From positions 62,001 through 126,000 of the forward strand of contig CAJURM010000006.1 in NCBI GenBank assembly GCA_910589025.1: a stretch of DNA of 64,000 nt, in the 5' to 3' direction. Of the stretch, positions 15,089 to 23,205 are shown piece after piece. The first letter of the stretch is position 1; every line of letters starts with the position of its first letter. Position numbers and translations under genes: made by a program. Under the pieces are notes generated by a model. The model made no database searches, had not been told where the DNA came from, and worked only from the letters and a program-made list of their open reading frames with translations. Origin of the DNA: an uncultured Odoribacter sp. Lineage in GTDB: Bacteria > Bacteroidota > Bacteroidia > Bacteroidales > Marinifilaceae.

Positions 15089-15325
15089 TCAATACAATTT
15101 CGGTAATCCGGAAACATCCATCTTGCGGATCCGGGAATAGTCGTTGGTAAATTCGATTCCGTTGCTGTATGCCAGACGGGTGGCTGTGATGTATTCGGAA
15201 ACAATTTCCATAAACATTTCCTTGTTCTCTGCCTTACAGATATGATCGATGACGTATACAGAGCCAACCGGCATGCGCTCCAGAAAGTCGATTACTTTAT
15301 CCCGGTATGTTTTATCACAGTTCAT
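15089..15325 (-). CDS. Small phage protein coupled to primase-helicase
   Basis: 78 residues, beginning MNCDKTYRDKVIDFLERMP. The ATG overlaps the primase-helicase stop by one base (TGATG). The middle (GSVYVIDHICKAENKEMFMEIVSEY) resembles a small winged-helix domain. No family is named. Coupling suggests a helper in phage replication. Confidence 0.65.
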   Translation of the reverse strand: MNCDKTYRDKVIDFLERMPVGSVYVIDHICKAENKEMFMEIVSEYITATRLAYSNGIEFTNDYSRIRKMDVSGLPKLY

Positions 15326-18123
15326 CAGAATGGTTTTTCGTTTTCATTTAAAGTAATTGTGTCTTTCCCCGCTTCCTGCAGGAGTACCGGGTCAATTGCT
15401 TTCGTCTTCACATAAATCATGTCTTTGGTCGTACCCTCAATTTTCCGGGTAATCCGACCCTGGGAATTTTGCAGGTCTTTCGGATTAAGTGTATATCCGT
15501 TGTAAGCACAATAGGCCTTCAGTGACTTGGTAAATTTAGCGGTTGTCCAACGGGTGGTTTTGGTGGATTTTAAAAACTCATCCAGGGCTTCTTCCCTGAC
15601 CACCATGGTATTGACATGCTCTCCTTCCGGATCGAAATAGACATCGGCCCATTCTTTGAATGTGGTTCCCATGTCGGCAAGCAGTTTACGCAGGGTTACA
15701 TCTTTCAGCGGAGCATCTATCTTCCGGGGAGAGGGGACCGAAAGGTAGAATTTCAGGCACTGGGCGAAGAAATTCAGGTCGGCATTCCATTCCTCTTCAT
15801 TGTAGTCGTCGAAAAGGTTCTTCCCAAAGTCGTCGGCAATCTTCCGGGTAGCTTTGTAGTTGTTGCGTTCGGTTTTCTCATGGTAATAGTCTGAAAATGC
15901 CGTATACAGTACCCGGGCTTCGGTGGAATCATCCGAGTTCCGGAGCGGGAAATTGGATGTAAAGCAAAACTTCGGGGATTTGCTGAAGGGAATTTCGTAC
16001 GACTGGTTATTTTTAGGGTTGACGGTCATCACACCGGTAATTGTGTCGTAGAAGAATTCAAACGGCAAATACCGGTCGGCATCATCTACCAGAATATAAT
16101 CCGTATATTCCGTCACCCGGTCGTAGATGTGGGGATTTTTCGTAATCTCCGGATTCCGGCCGGGAAGAGTGACCGATTTCTTAAAGATATTCAGAGCCGA
16201 AAAGCAGAAAGATTTACCACTCCGGCCGTGGCTTTCTTCTTCCGGACTTATTTTGTTGTCGATGGCAAACACTGCCCATGGGCGCGCCCGGTTCTTGTAT
16301 TGGTGGAGCAAATACCCGATAGCAAACATTTTATTGATGAGATGTTCTTTTTGGTCCCGGATTTCTTCCGGTGAAAGTAATTCTCCGTCAATACAAAATT
16401 TATGTTCCTGCAAGTATTTTTGCTGGTATTCCGGTTCTTTTTCCTCCAGTCGGGTTTCCAGTTCCGTCTGCCAGTGTACCCGGCTGGCATTGATTAGGTA
16501 GCAGAAGAATAAGCTGTCCTGGTTGTAAATTTCGATATCATAAGTATCGTTGTCTTTATCCCAGATGATCCGGAAAGGTTCAGGAAGTAGCCGGAAATTG
16601 TGCGGGATTACCTTTTCTTCCCAAACGCACTGTACTGTGTCTACGGGCCGGAATTCCTTGATTTCTTCTCCGGTGACCTTTATGGTTTTGTTGTGGAAAA
16701 ACAGGAACTGGGATTCGGCACTATAATCGGTAAAATCGAGTTTTAGTTTTTTCAGTCCTTTCAGGGTGGCTTCGGAAAGCTGATTAGGCTTACGAACCAC
16801 ATTACGGAGGGGTATCGGCAAATAGCGCTTTTCCATGAATTCCAGCACGAAATCTTTGATTTCTTCAGACTCGACTTCCCGTACGACATTATTTTCGACA
16901 CGGACAAAAATGCTTTTGCCTTTGGTGTTTTTATATTCGATACGGCCAAAACCGTTTGCATTCAGGAAAAACAAGGCGTGTTCATCGTTGAAGTAGTATC
17001 TTTTCCCGTCTTCCTTGGTCACTTCATCCCAAAAACGCAGGGGCATAGCTACGTTCATCAGCTTCTGGAAGTCTTTCCGGTCCGGATAGAGTTCTACGTA
17101 GTCCCGAAGATCTTTCCGGGGTTTACCGCGGTTGTCTTTATATTCCCGCAATGATTCGGGCAGCCAGATGAAACGGATATCCAGGTATTGCAATCCTAAA
17201 CGGATGGCCGACCGGATACCGGTTTCATCGATGTCCGGAAGAACGTATAACGTTTCTACACACCGCATAATCATTTTGTATTGGGATTCTGTCAGCCGGG
17301 CAGTTTCGGAGTTCAGCCAAAGAACGTGATAACCAAAGCCGGCAACGTTGAGCGAATCCCGGTCGCCACTGCATAAAATGGCCTCCGGAAGCTTTTCTAT
17401 TTCTTTTTCCTGTTCCCGGCCTTCCGGCTCTTCCAACATTTGTTTGCTCCGGGAATCCCCATACGCTTTTTGGAGCTGATGAAGACCGTTAATGTAGTCT
17501 TTCGGTTTGTTACCGACATAGGAAAAACGATATTGCTTTTCCGGATTGAGCGGCTGATAGATTTTTTTCCATTCCTGGTGATCGAACAGGAAAATTGGAT
17601 AGTTGTCTGTTGCACGGGTAATACGGGCTTTCCGGTTTTTAATGTAGGTAAACGACTTGAGGGAAAAGACGTAGTACTTTTTACAAACATCTTTGGTTAC
17701 CTTAGGCCCCAAAACCTGTAATTCATCCTCGGAAATGGTGTCGTTGACCTCAAAGAAATAGCTGCCTTCTTCTTCATCACTCTTGGCATCGCGGTATTCG
17801 ACTTCCGGCTTGTTGATGTTCTGCTTGAGGGCACCGATATTGTACCGGCCGGCTAAAAGAGCTATCGCTTCACGGAAACTTTTCCCTTCTTCCCGGGCAC
17901 ATACCTGGATTCCGTTGCGAGGAATTTGGTCGTCACCGAAGTCGGTCACCAGCCAATTGCCGTCAGCAGCTTGTTTCAGTGATGCTGAAGGCGTCCTTTC
18001 TTCCCGGATTTTGAATCTCTTTTCCCTTGTTTCCAAGGCCTGCCGGGCTTGAGGATAGTAATACAGAATGATATCCAAGCCACCGTTCGTGGCGTCCAAT
18101 ATATCTTGTTGTTCTACATACAT
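15325..18123 (-). CDS. Phage primase-helicase (TOPRIM plus SF3-like ATPase)
   Basis: 932 residues from the ATG at 18123; the longer frame needs a GTG inside the preceding gene. The N-terminal 100 residues resemble the partial zinc-free primase lead-in of Bacteroidetes phage primases (RTPSASLKQAADGNWLVTDF). A TOPRIM region follows with ILCSGDRDSLNVAGFG and the second motif LPDIDETGIRSA. The C-terminal half is a helicase with Walker A GRSGKS (in HGRSGKSFCFSALN), Walker B-like YILVDDADRY and the sensor-like KFCFTSNFPLRN. It would prime and unwind phage DNA. A truncated paralog of its TOPRIM half lies at 19754-20419. Confidence 0.85.
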   Translation of the reverse strand: MYVEQQDILDATNGGLDIILYYYPQARQALETREKRFKIREERTPSASLKQAADGNWLVTDFGDDQIPRNGIQVCAREEGKSFREAIALLAGRYNIGALKQNINKPEVEYRDAKSDEEEGSYFFEVNDTISEDELQVLGPKVTKDVCKKYYVFSLKSFTYIKNRKARITRATDNYPIFLFDHQEWKKIYQPLNPEKQYRFSYVGNKPKDYINGLHQLQKAYGDSRSKQMLEEPEGREQEKEIEKLPEAILCSGDRDSLNVAGFGYHVLWLNSETARLTESQYKMIMRCVETLYVLPDIDETGIRSAIRLGLQYLDIRFIWLPESLREYKDNRGKPRKDLRDYVELYPDRKDFQKLMNVAMPLRFWDEVTKEDGKRYYFNDEHALFFLNANGFGRIEYKNTKGKSIFVRVENNVVREVESEEIKDFVLEFMEKRYLPIPLRNVVRKPNQLSEATLKGLKKLKLDFTDYSAESQFLFFHNKTIKVTGEEIKEFRPVDTVQCVWEEKVIPHNFRLLPEPFRIIWDKDNDTYDIEIYNQDSLFFCYLINASRVHWQTELETRLEEKEPEYQQKYLQEHKFCIDGELLSPEEIRDQKEHLINKMFAIGYLLHQYKNRARPWAVFAIDNKISPEEESHGRSGKSFCFSALNIFKKSVTLPGRNPEITKNPHIYDRVTEYTDYILVDDADRYLPFEFFYDTITGVMTVNPKNNQSYEIPFSKSPKFCFTSNFPLRNSDDSTEARVLYTAFSDYYHEKTERNNYKATRKIADDFGKNLFDDYNEEEWNADLNFFAQCLKFYLSVPSPRKIDAPLKDVTLRKLLADMGTTFKEWADVYFDPEGEHVNTMVVREEALDEFLKSTKTTRWTTAKFTKSLKAYCAYNGYTLNPKDLQNSQGRITRKIEGTTKDMIYVKTKAIDPVLLQEAGKDTITLNENEKPF

Positions 18124-18155
18124 AGTTACGTTGTTACATTTTTTCTTGGTATTTG

Positions 18156-18395
18156 TCAACCCTGCTTTTTCAGACTCCACATGTATTTGGGAATCGTTAC
18201 CAGAAACTCTCCTAACTTTGTTGTCAATTCTGGTTCCGGTACTTCACAGGCAAAACTGTATTCAAAAACTTCTCCGCTAAATTGAATTTTTCCGTCTTTC
18301 TCTTGGAGGACATACCGATCGAAAAGGAGCAAAAGAGCCTGTAAAGTTTTATCAGGTTGCAGCATGGTCTTTTTTATATTTTCTGACATATACAT
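18156..18395 (-). CDS. Small phage protein
   Basis: 79 residues, beginning MYMSENIKKTMLQPDKTLQ (an ATG two codons later is equally possible). A helix is followed by strands (KIQFSGEVFEYSFACEV). It overlaps the upstream 63-residue gene by 44 bases and ends 33 bases before the primase-helicase. No family is recognised. Confidence 0.6.
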   Translation of the reverse strand: MYMSENIKKTMLQPDKTLQALLLLFDRYVLQEKDGKIQFSGEVFEYSFACEVPEPELTTKLGEFLVTIPKYMWSLKKQG

Positions 18396-18543
18396 AAGAA
18401 CGAAGCGGAGAAGTGACCGTCTTATGCTTCAAAATGAAGGTCTCGAATCCATATCGTTCCAGATTTTCACAAATCAGTTTGGCCCTGTCCGGATTGATCC
18501 GGACAGTGATGAAGTCCCAGTTTTTGGACAGTTCCCGTTTCAT
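18352..18543 (-). CDS. Small basic phage protein
   Basis: 63 residues, basic, with an alpha-beta pattern (DFITVRINPDRAKLICENL, then TVTSPLRSYVYVRKYKK). It overlaps the next gene and forms part of the early replication operon. No family is recognised. Confidence 0.55.
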   Translation of the reverse strand: MKRELSKNWDFITVRINPDRAKLICENLERYGFETFILKHKTVTSPLRSYVYVRKYKKDHAAT

Positions 18544-18574
18544 AGCGATTTCTCCATAAATTGATTAGACATAC

Positions 18575-18907
18575 TTATCTCGAGTTCTGTATGTCTTTTT
18601 TCTTTTTAGCCACAAAGGTGTCCATCGCATTGAAAAATGTTCCGACAGGAATCTCTATCCATTTCTCAGGATTCACCATCCAATCATTCGTAATTTCAGA
18701 ACGACTTATACTTAAACCAAAAGGCGCTGTTTTATTTTCAGCAATATGAGAAATAAAAAAATAGGTGTCGTTATCTTTACAGTAATAAGTCTTATGGACC
18801 ATCGATTTAAGCATAACGGACTTTTCCGCCAGGATTTCTTTGCGTAAACGCTCCGTTTCCTTACGATATTTTTCGTACAGAGCTTCTTTGTCTGAAAGTA
18901 GTGTCAT
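18575..18907 (-). CDS. Phage early protein of unknown function
   Basis: 110 residues. It has an N-terminal charged helix (LYEKYRKETERLRKEILAEK) and a beta-rich C-terminal half (KTYYCKDNDTYFFISHI). It is the first gene after the structured noncoding segment 18908-19131, 31 bases from the next gene. No family is recognised. Confidence 0.6.
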   Translation of the reverse strand: MTLLSDKEALYEKYRKETERLRKEILAEKSVMLKSMVHKTYYCKDNDTYFFISHIAENKTAPFGLSISRSEITNDWMVNPEKWIEIPVGTFFNAMDTFVAKKKKDIQNSR

Positions 18908-18940
18908 ATTTCTAAGTTTTTAACGTTGGGAATTAATTGA

Positions 18941-19033
18941 CCGGAGAGGGGATTCGAACCCGGATAACCTTCTGTCAGCTGTTCGCGCGATAGCCGTTAT
19001 CCTTACATATTACGCACCTGCGATCTTCTCCGG
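18941..19033 (-). ncRNA. Degenerate tRNA-like element
   Basis: Seven-base outer arms CCGGAGA (18941-18947) and TCTCCGG (19027-19033) enclose a second stem GGATAAC/GTTATCC (18962-18968, 18996-19002) and a T-loop signature, minus strand GGGTTCGAATCC. The 3' half looks like a genuine tRNA (AGAAGGTTATCCGGG then TTCGAAT). The D arm is not recognisable, no standard seven-base anticodon loop with U33 forms, and the T stem is only three pairs. It is therefore a tRNA relic, a tRNA mimic or another structured RNA rather than a working tRNA. Confidence 0.4.
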
Positions 19034-19038
19034 AGGGT

Positions 19039-19066
19039 GTCCCGGCCATGACGCTACGGCCGGGAC
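19039..19066. other. GC-rich perfect hairpin beside the tRNA-like element
   Basis: Nine-base perfect arms GTCCCGGCC and GGCCGGGAC surround a ten-base loop. No T run follows on either strand, so it is not a standard terminator. With the tRNA-like element it fills the 224-base gap between the LuxR-type gene and the 110-residue gene, and may belong to the same RNA. Confidence 0.5.
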
Positions 19067-19131
19067 TTTGTGAAAGAACTCACCGCTTTGAACCTTCCCC
19101 GGTGCGGCATCCGGAGGTCACTCAACACAGA

Positions 19132-19698
19132 CTATATTCCTAATTCTGTAACTATTCCGATAAGTGCAACGGCATTGGCTACATTAAACTTGTCTTTTAG
19201 TTTTTCAATCCGGCTTTTTACAGCAGATTCGGAAATACACAGAGCATCCGCCATCTCTTTGGCTGTTTTGCCGGATTTCAATTCACGGAGGGTGGCAATT
19301 TCGTGACTTCTCAATGCGATATCGCTGCCGCATATTTTACCACGACCGGGACAATCGGTTCGCTGGCAAGCAGAATTGTAGGTATCCGGCGTAATTTGGT
19401 CATCAATGCTGTCCGGATCCCCATCAAGGGCGCCGAATTTGCAGAAAAGCCACTGTCTGAAACCGGACTCAAAACCGGTAATACCGAATTGTTTCCGGAT
19501 AAAGTCCTGACTTTCTTTGTCTTTCATGTACATTTCTACAAAATTGCGTTTTTCCATACCTGGCAAATCCTGGAATAAAATCCGTACTCCGTTGTAAATT
19601 GCATATAATTCCCCTCTGTGGGCAAATATTTCGGTTCCGGAAAATATCCCGGCCGGAATGTTGGCGCTTTGGCCAAAGTGTTGTACATTTGTTTCCAT
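19132..19698 (-). CDS. LuxR/GerE-type HTH regulator
   Basis: 188 residues. The last 60 residues form a LuxR-type helix-turn-helix: EIATLRELKSGKTAKEMADA, CISESAVKSRIEKLKDKF, NVANAVALI. The N-terminal 120 residues are unassigned and contain several Cys residues spaced CQRTDCPGRGKIC just before the HTH, which may bind a metal. No receiver domain is present. It is early in the phage operon, between the TOPRIM paralog and the tRNA-like region, and probably controls early or lysogeny genes. Confidence 0.8.
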   Translation of the reverse strand: METNVQHFGQSANIPAGIFSGTEIFAHRGELYAIYNGVRILFQDLPGMEKRNFVEMYMKDKESQDFIRKQFGITGFESGFRQWLFCKFGALDGDPDSIDDQITPDTYNSACQRTDCPGRGKICGSDIALRSHEIATLRELKSGKTAKEMADALCISESAVKSRIEKLKDKFNVANAVALIGIVTELGI

Positions 19699-19753
19699 AA
19701 TCGTAAGATTTGAATCCCACTGATTGCTTGCTGGCAGAAGTGGGATTTTTTGT

Positions 19754-20419
19754 TTATATTCTTGTTTTTCTGTTTTTTAAATTAGAAAAACAATTTGTCC
19801 GGATTGAGCCTAACGCAATACTATGAGTGATGTAAAGTTCTTCGACACATTGCATAATCATATCGTACTGTTCTTCCGTCAATTTAGAGGTTTCAGAACC
19901 CAGCCAAAGTGGATAATAACCAGAACTCGCCAAATGAAGGGCATCATGTAAACCATTACATAATATTCCTGCCGGAAGCTTTAGGGAATTTTTATACTGT
20001 TGCTCTTTTTGGAAAGCTTGAAACTTTTGGATTAACACATTCAGTCCATAAACATAGTTTTCAGGTCTGTTACCAATAGAGAGAATACGATATTGCTTTT
20101 GGGGATGTAAGGGTTGATATATTTGGCTCCACCCTTCATGTTGTAATTTGAAAATGGGATAATTTTCAGTGGCTCCGGTTACTCTCACGTTGGAGTGATT
20201 GACATGACTAAAACTCACTAACGGATATATACCATATTCAGCACATATTTTAGGGGTTAAAAAGGGACTAAGTACTTTTAAGTCAGATACTGAAATTTCT
20301 GTTTTATATACAAATGAATAATCCCCTTCGGTTTCTTCTGGGAAAACCTCCCGATAGCCTATGATCGGTTGATATGTTTTCCGGATTTCGTTGTTTTGAA
20401 TGAGTGTATCAGTCTGCAT
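19754..20419 (-). CDS. Truncated TOPRIM-domain paralog of the primase-helicase
   Basis: 221 residues that align with residues of the primase-helicase from about 110 to 330: TENYPIFKLQHEGWSQIYQPL matches TDNYPIFLFDHQEWKKIYQPL, and LWLGSETSKLTEEQYDMIMQ matches LWLNSETARLTESQYKMIMR. The first TOPRIM motif is altered (CNGLHDAL against CSGDRDSL), and the second, DIDETG in the primase, is replaced by SIALGS. Neither the N-terminal lead-in nor the helicase is present. It is more AT-rich than the primase. It could be a decaying duplicate or a non-catalytic regulator of primase. Confidence 0.7.
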   Translation of the reverse strand: MQTDTLIQNNEIRKTYQPIIGYREVFPEETEGDYSFVYKTEISVSDLKVLSPFLTPKICAEYGIYPLVSFSHVNHSNVRVTGATENYPIFKLQHEGWSQIYQPLHPQKQYRILSIGNRPENYVYGLNVLIQKFQAFQKEQQYKNSLKLPAGILCNGLHDALHLASSGYYPLWLGSETSKLTEEQYDMIMQCVEELYITHSIALGSIRTNCFSNLKNRKTRI

Positions 20420-20437
20420 AATTGTAAGATTTAAAGG

Positions 20438-20611
20438 TTATTTACTTAGGTATTCTGCTATAGCCAATCGGACGATATGAGCTATTTTTGTATTCATTTC
20501 TTTTGCTTTTTCATTCAGCAAACGTTCCATTTCCTCTGGAATTAGCACGTAAAGACGCGCCGTCGGGCGCTTAAGTGCAAGATTCATACTTTTTACTGTT
20601 TTTTCTTCCAT
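20438..20611 (-). CDS. Ribbon-helix-helix regulator
   Basis: 57 residues: MEEKTVKSMNLALKRP, then the strand TARLYVLIP, helix EEMERLLNEKAKEMN and helix TKIAHIVRLAIAEYL. This is the ribbon-helix-helix pattern of Arc/CopG-type DNA-binding proteins. It is the first minus-strand gene of the control region and lies opposite the XRE repressor. It is likely to repress its own operon or the lytic genes. Confidence 0.75.
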   Translation of the reverse strand: MEEKTVKSMNLALKRPTARLYVLIPEEMERLLNEKAKEMNTKIAHIVRLAIAEYLSK

Positions 20612-20726
20612 ATCTTTTGATTATATTTATATCACAAATGTATGGTGAAATTTCAAAGGTATTATATATTTTAATTTATAAAATGCTTTGTACGATATAA
20701 TTTAAATTCATTCTAAGTAGTTGTGT
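20612..20726. promoter_or_regulatory. Divergent lysogeny control region
   Basis: A 115-base, very AT-rich gap between the ribbon-helix-helix gene (minus) and the XRE repressor (plus). It should hold the two opposing promoters and operators; TTTGTGATATAAAT on the minus strand and TACGATATAATTT on the plus strand are promoter-like. No perfect operator repeat is visible. Confidence 0.5.
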
Positions 20727-21083
20727 ATGTATAATGGATTGAAAATAAAATCTTTAATAGAAAACAAAGGAATCTCTCAAAAGGATGTATACAAAAAAGC
20801 TGGTATGTCAAAACCTACTTTTGATGGACTTGTTAAGGAAGGTGCAAACCCAACGGTTCGAAATATCGAACTAATTGCAGATGTATTACAATGTTCTATT
20901 GATTATTTTTTTGACCGAAGTATTGAAATATCTGATCCAGCATTGTCGATTACCGGTAATGGCAATAAAATACAGCACGGAGATGGTAATATAATGATTG
21001 AAACTCAAGCGAAAGAGATCGAACATTTGCAACAATTACTGGCAGAGAAAGAACGAACCATACAGATATTAATGAAAAGGTAA
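20727..21083 (+). CDS. XRE-family prophage repressor-like protein
   Basis: 118 residues from the ATG at 20727 (the upstream TTG at 20721 is less likely). The N-terminal HTH is clear: GLKIKSLIENKGISQKDVYKKAGMSKPTFDGLVKE. A middle segment GNGNKIQHGDGNIMI and a C-terminal coiled coil (EIEHLQQLLAEKERTIQILM) replace a cleavable repressor domain, so induction would not use RecA-driven self-cleavage. It faces the lytic genes across the divergent region, as a lysogeny repressor does. The next gene starts one base after the stop. Confidence 0.8.
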   Translation: MYNGLKIKSLIENKGISQKDVYKKAGMSKPTFDGLVKEGANPTVRNIELIADVLQCSIDYFFDRSIEISDPALSITGNGNKIQHGDGNIMIETQAKEIEHLQQLLAEKERTIQILMKR

Positions 21084-21084
21084 T

Positions 21085-21441
21085 ATGGCAACAATCTATG
21101 ACCCCCATTTCAATTTGGATGCTCAATTAAAGGCTTTGGGTTTTATCCCTCAAAATAGTAATAAAGAAAAAGAAGATGTCTATCAGGCAACTCATTTAGG
21201 TGTTCGATATGAAAGGCATATTACGGTGTATATTCATTACGATGCTCCCATATTTCTAAACGAAAGTCTGTGTACTTCTATGTCCGTATATGCTGATGAT
21301 AATCTTATTTATTCCGGGATGCGACCGTTTACAGCAGAACAATTCTATTATATATTTTCAAGTATATTGCCCAATGAAGAATATATCCAAAAATTGCAAG
21401 ATGCTTTAAGGGAGCATGAATATTTACCGAATATGGGATAG
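21085..21441 (+). CDS. Unknown protein co-transcribed with the repressor
   Basis: 118 residues starting one base after the repressor stop, so the pair is almost certainly an operon. The protein is alpha-beta, with YERHITVYIHYDAPIFLNES and the acidic end YIQKLQDALREHEYLPNMG. No family is recognised. It may be a repressor partner or lysogenic conversion gene. Confidence 0.6.
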   Translation: MATIYDPHFNLDAQLKALGFIPQNSNKEKEDVYQATHLGVRYERHITVYIHYDAPIFLNESLCTSMSVYADDNLIYSGMRPFTAEQFYYIFSSILPNEEYIQKLQDALREHEYLPNMG

Positions 21442-21527
21442 GGCTTTGTGCTTCTACTAATAGATAATTGAAAATAAAGAAATATTGAAAAAATTAATTT
21501 GAGTGATTTGTTGTTGAAATTATTGTA

Positions 21528-21983
21528 ATGAATGAAGAATTAGTAAAATTGATAAAAGATTTATTTAGTGAAGCAGGTACAAACAAGGTAACTTTTTGGA
21601 CATTAACACTAATTTTAATTGTTAATATTGGTGTTGTTATTATTAATTGCTTTACCCAATTTAAATTGAAAACAAAAGAAAAAAGTATTTTGAAGTATGG
21701 TAAAATTCAAGATCGATCTTTAGAAATTTGTGTTGAATTGTATCATAAGTTGGAACAGATTTCTCTTATGACAGAAGCTGTAAATGCAGAAGAACTTGCA
21801 AAAAAAGTAAATGAAATAAATGCTTTTATTCAACATTATAAATTATTTATTTCAAATGAATTACGAAAATGTTCTCAGGATATTACAGATTATTATATGA
21901 ATATACAAACAGTCCCCTCATTAAAAGATTGGGGAAAAGAACAAAAATTGTTTGATCAATTTAGCAAAACATTTAATAAATGA
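21528..21983 (+). CDS. Membrane-anchored protein of the STAS-GHKL module
   Basis: 151 residues. One transmembrane helix (about residues 23-43, WTLTLILIVNIGVVIINCF) is followed by a long cytoplasmic helical region (SILKYGKIQDRSLEICVELYHKLEQI). Its stop overlaps the next ATG (ATGA), so translation is coupled. It may tether the STAS/GHKL partner to the membrane or sense an envelope signal. No family is known to me. Very AT-rich. Confidence 0.6.
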   Translation: MNEELVKLIKDLFSEAGTNKVTFWTLTLILIVNIGVVIINCFTQFKLKTKEKSILKYGKIQDRSLEICVELYHKLEQISLMTEAVNAEELAKKVNEINAFIQHYKLFISNELRKCSQDITDYYMNIQTVPSLKDWGKEQKLFDQFSKTFNK

Positions 21984-22912
21984 CATTAGACGTCCCTAAA
22001 ATATTTAAAGCAAATGATGTCATAAGTTTTATTAATAACATACAGGTTATTTTTAAAATGCAAGAATCTATGACCCCAAATGTGAGAATAGATCTTACAA
22101 AAATCAAACAGATATCTGCTTTAGGAATTTTAGTGATTTATAAAGTCATAGAATATACCTATGTTAATAATTGCTTTAAGAAACCAGAACTAAATGTTAA
22201 TGAGTATATTCAACAAAAATGGAAAGAATATGGTTTCTATGATTTGATTCATCTATATGTATCTAATAAAGATATTGCTGAAAAAGGTTATAAAGATTTG
22301 TCTATAAAATTGCAAGATAAATTTTTTATTGCTCCGCAAGCTCTTTTACGATCTGATAATTATTCTAAAGAAATGATTGAAAAGAAATTTTTGCCTCCAA
22401 TTAGAAAATATTATAAAGATTCTCCCAAAATAGTTTCAATGGTTTTTTTATGTTTGAGTGAGATATTGTTAAATTTTTGGGAGCATGCTGTAAATGATAT
22501 GCGGTCTATAATTGTGGCAGAGGGTAATAAAAGTAATATTGAAATAATATGTGCAGATACTGGAGATGGTATTATTTCGACTTTAGGCGGATCTTATAAA
22601 GAGCATAAATTTACACCGATTGATATTATAAGAAAATCTGTAGAAAAAGGAGAAACATCGAAAAAAATGTCTAATCATATGGGATATGGTTTATGGATTT
22701 TAAATGAAATAACGACACGAGTACGAGGACGCTTACATTTATATTCACAAGGAGTTTATTTAAAAAATGAAAATAGCAAAATATTAACAGGGAAAAGTGG
22801 TTATTGGCAAGGAACAATTATATACTTATCTTTACCTTTAAATAATCCAATAACTTTAACTGATATAGAGTCGTATGTTAATAATGGACAGATAAAATTG
22901 AATATGGTATGA
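21980..22912 (+). CDS. STAS-like plus GHKL ATPase protein
   Basis: 310 residues. Residues 1 to about 100 resemble a STAS domain (VRIDLTKIKQISALGILVIY). Residues 145-290 are a GHKL (histidine-kinase/anti-sigma) ATPase: N-box SEILLNFWEHAVND, G1 box CADTGDGI, G2 box HMGYGLWIL, and a final strand GTIIYLSLPL. No dimerisation/phosphoacceptor histidine domain is evident, so it is more like an SpoIIAB/RsbW-type switch than a sensor kinase. The stop overlaps the next ATG (ATGA). Partner-switching function is inference from the combination of domains. Confidence 0.72.
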   Translation: MTLDVPKIFKANDVISFINNIQVIFKMQESMTPNVRIDLTKIKQISALGILVIYKVIEYTYVNNCFKKPELNVNEYIQQKWKEYGFYDLIHLYVSNKDIAEKGYKDLSIKLQDKFFIAPQALLRSDNYSKEMIEKKFLPPIRKYYKDSPKIVSMVFLCLSEILLNFWEHAVNDMRSIIVAEGNKSNIEIICADTGDGIISTLGGSYKEHKFTPIDIIRKSVEKGETSKKMSNHMGYGLWILNEITTRVRGRLHLYSQGVYLKNENSKILTGKSGYWQGTIIYLSLPLNNPITLTDIESYVNNGQIKLNMV

Positions 22913-23205
22913 AAACAATAGTAGTTAAAAAATTTGGAAGTATAATTAGTGATAAAGAGACTGGCAATGCTTTATTAGAGGAATTGAAGCAAGGATTAAA
23001 GGAAAATGATGAGATAATACTTGACCTAGAAGGAGTAATTTCTATGGCTACATTTTGTTCAAAACAAGTTTTTGGTTCATTATATTTAGAATTAGGGGCT
23101 GATAGTTTTTTTTATAAGATTAAATTTAAAAATGCAACTAATGATGTTTTAGCGATTATAAAAATAGGAATACAAAGTGCTCTAGAAGAATTTGAGAAAA
23201 AATAA
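22909..23205 (+). CDS. STAS-like DUF4325 protein
   Basis: 98 residues: IISDKETGNALLEELKQGL, DEIILDLEGVISMATFCSKQVFGSL, then KIKFKNATNDVLAIIKIGI. This is the pattern of the DUF4325 STAS-like family, which is commonly found beside GHKL ATPases in prophages and defence islands. It overlaps the ATPase gene by four bases. A role as the antagonist or target in a partner-switching pair is inferred. It is the last gene before the prophage edge. Confidence 0.75.
   Translation: MKTIVVKKFGSIISDKETGNALLEELKQGLKENDEIILDLEGVISMATFCSKQVFGSLYLELGADSFFYKIKFKNATNDVLAIIKIGIQSALEEFEKK

Noticed and set aside
18941..19033. Functional tRNA gene
   Set aside because: No standard anticodon loop with U33, no recognisable D arm and only three pairs in the T stem; kept only as a tRNA-like element.
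1..23205. CRISPR array or retron in the prophage
   Set aside because: No regularly spaced repeats and no reverse transcriptase or Cas-like gene; the repeated folds at 13083-13246 are only two units and lie in a leader.
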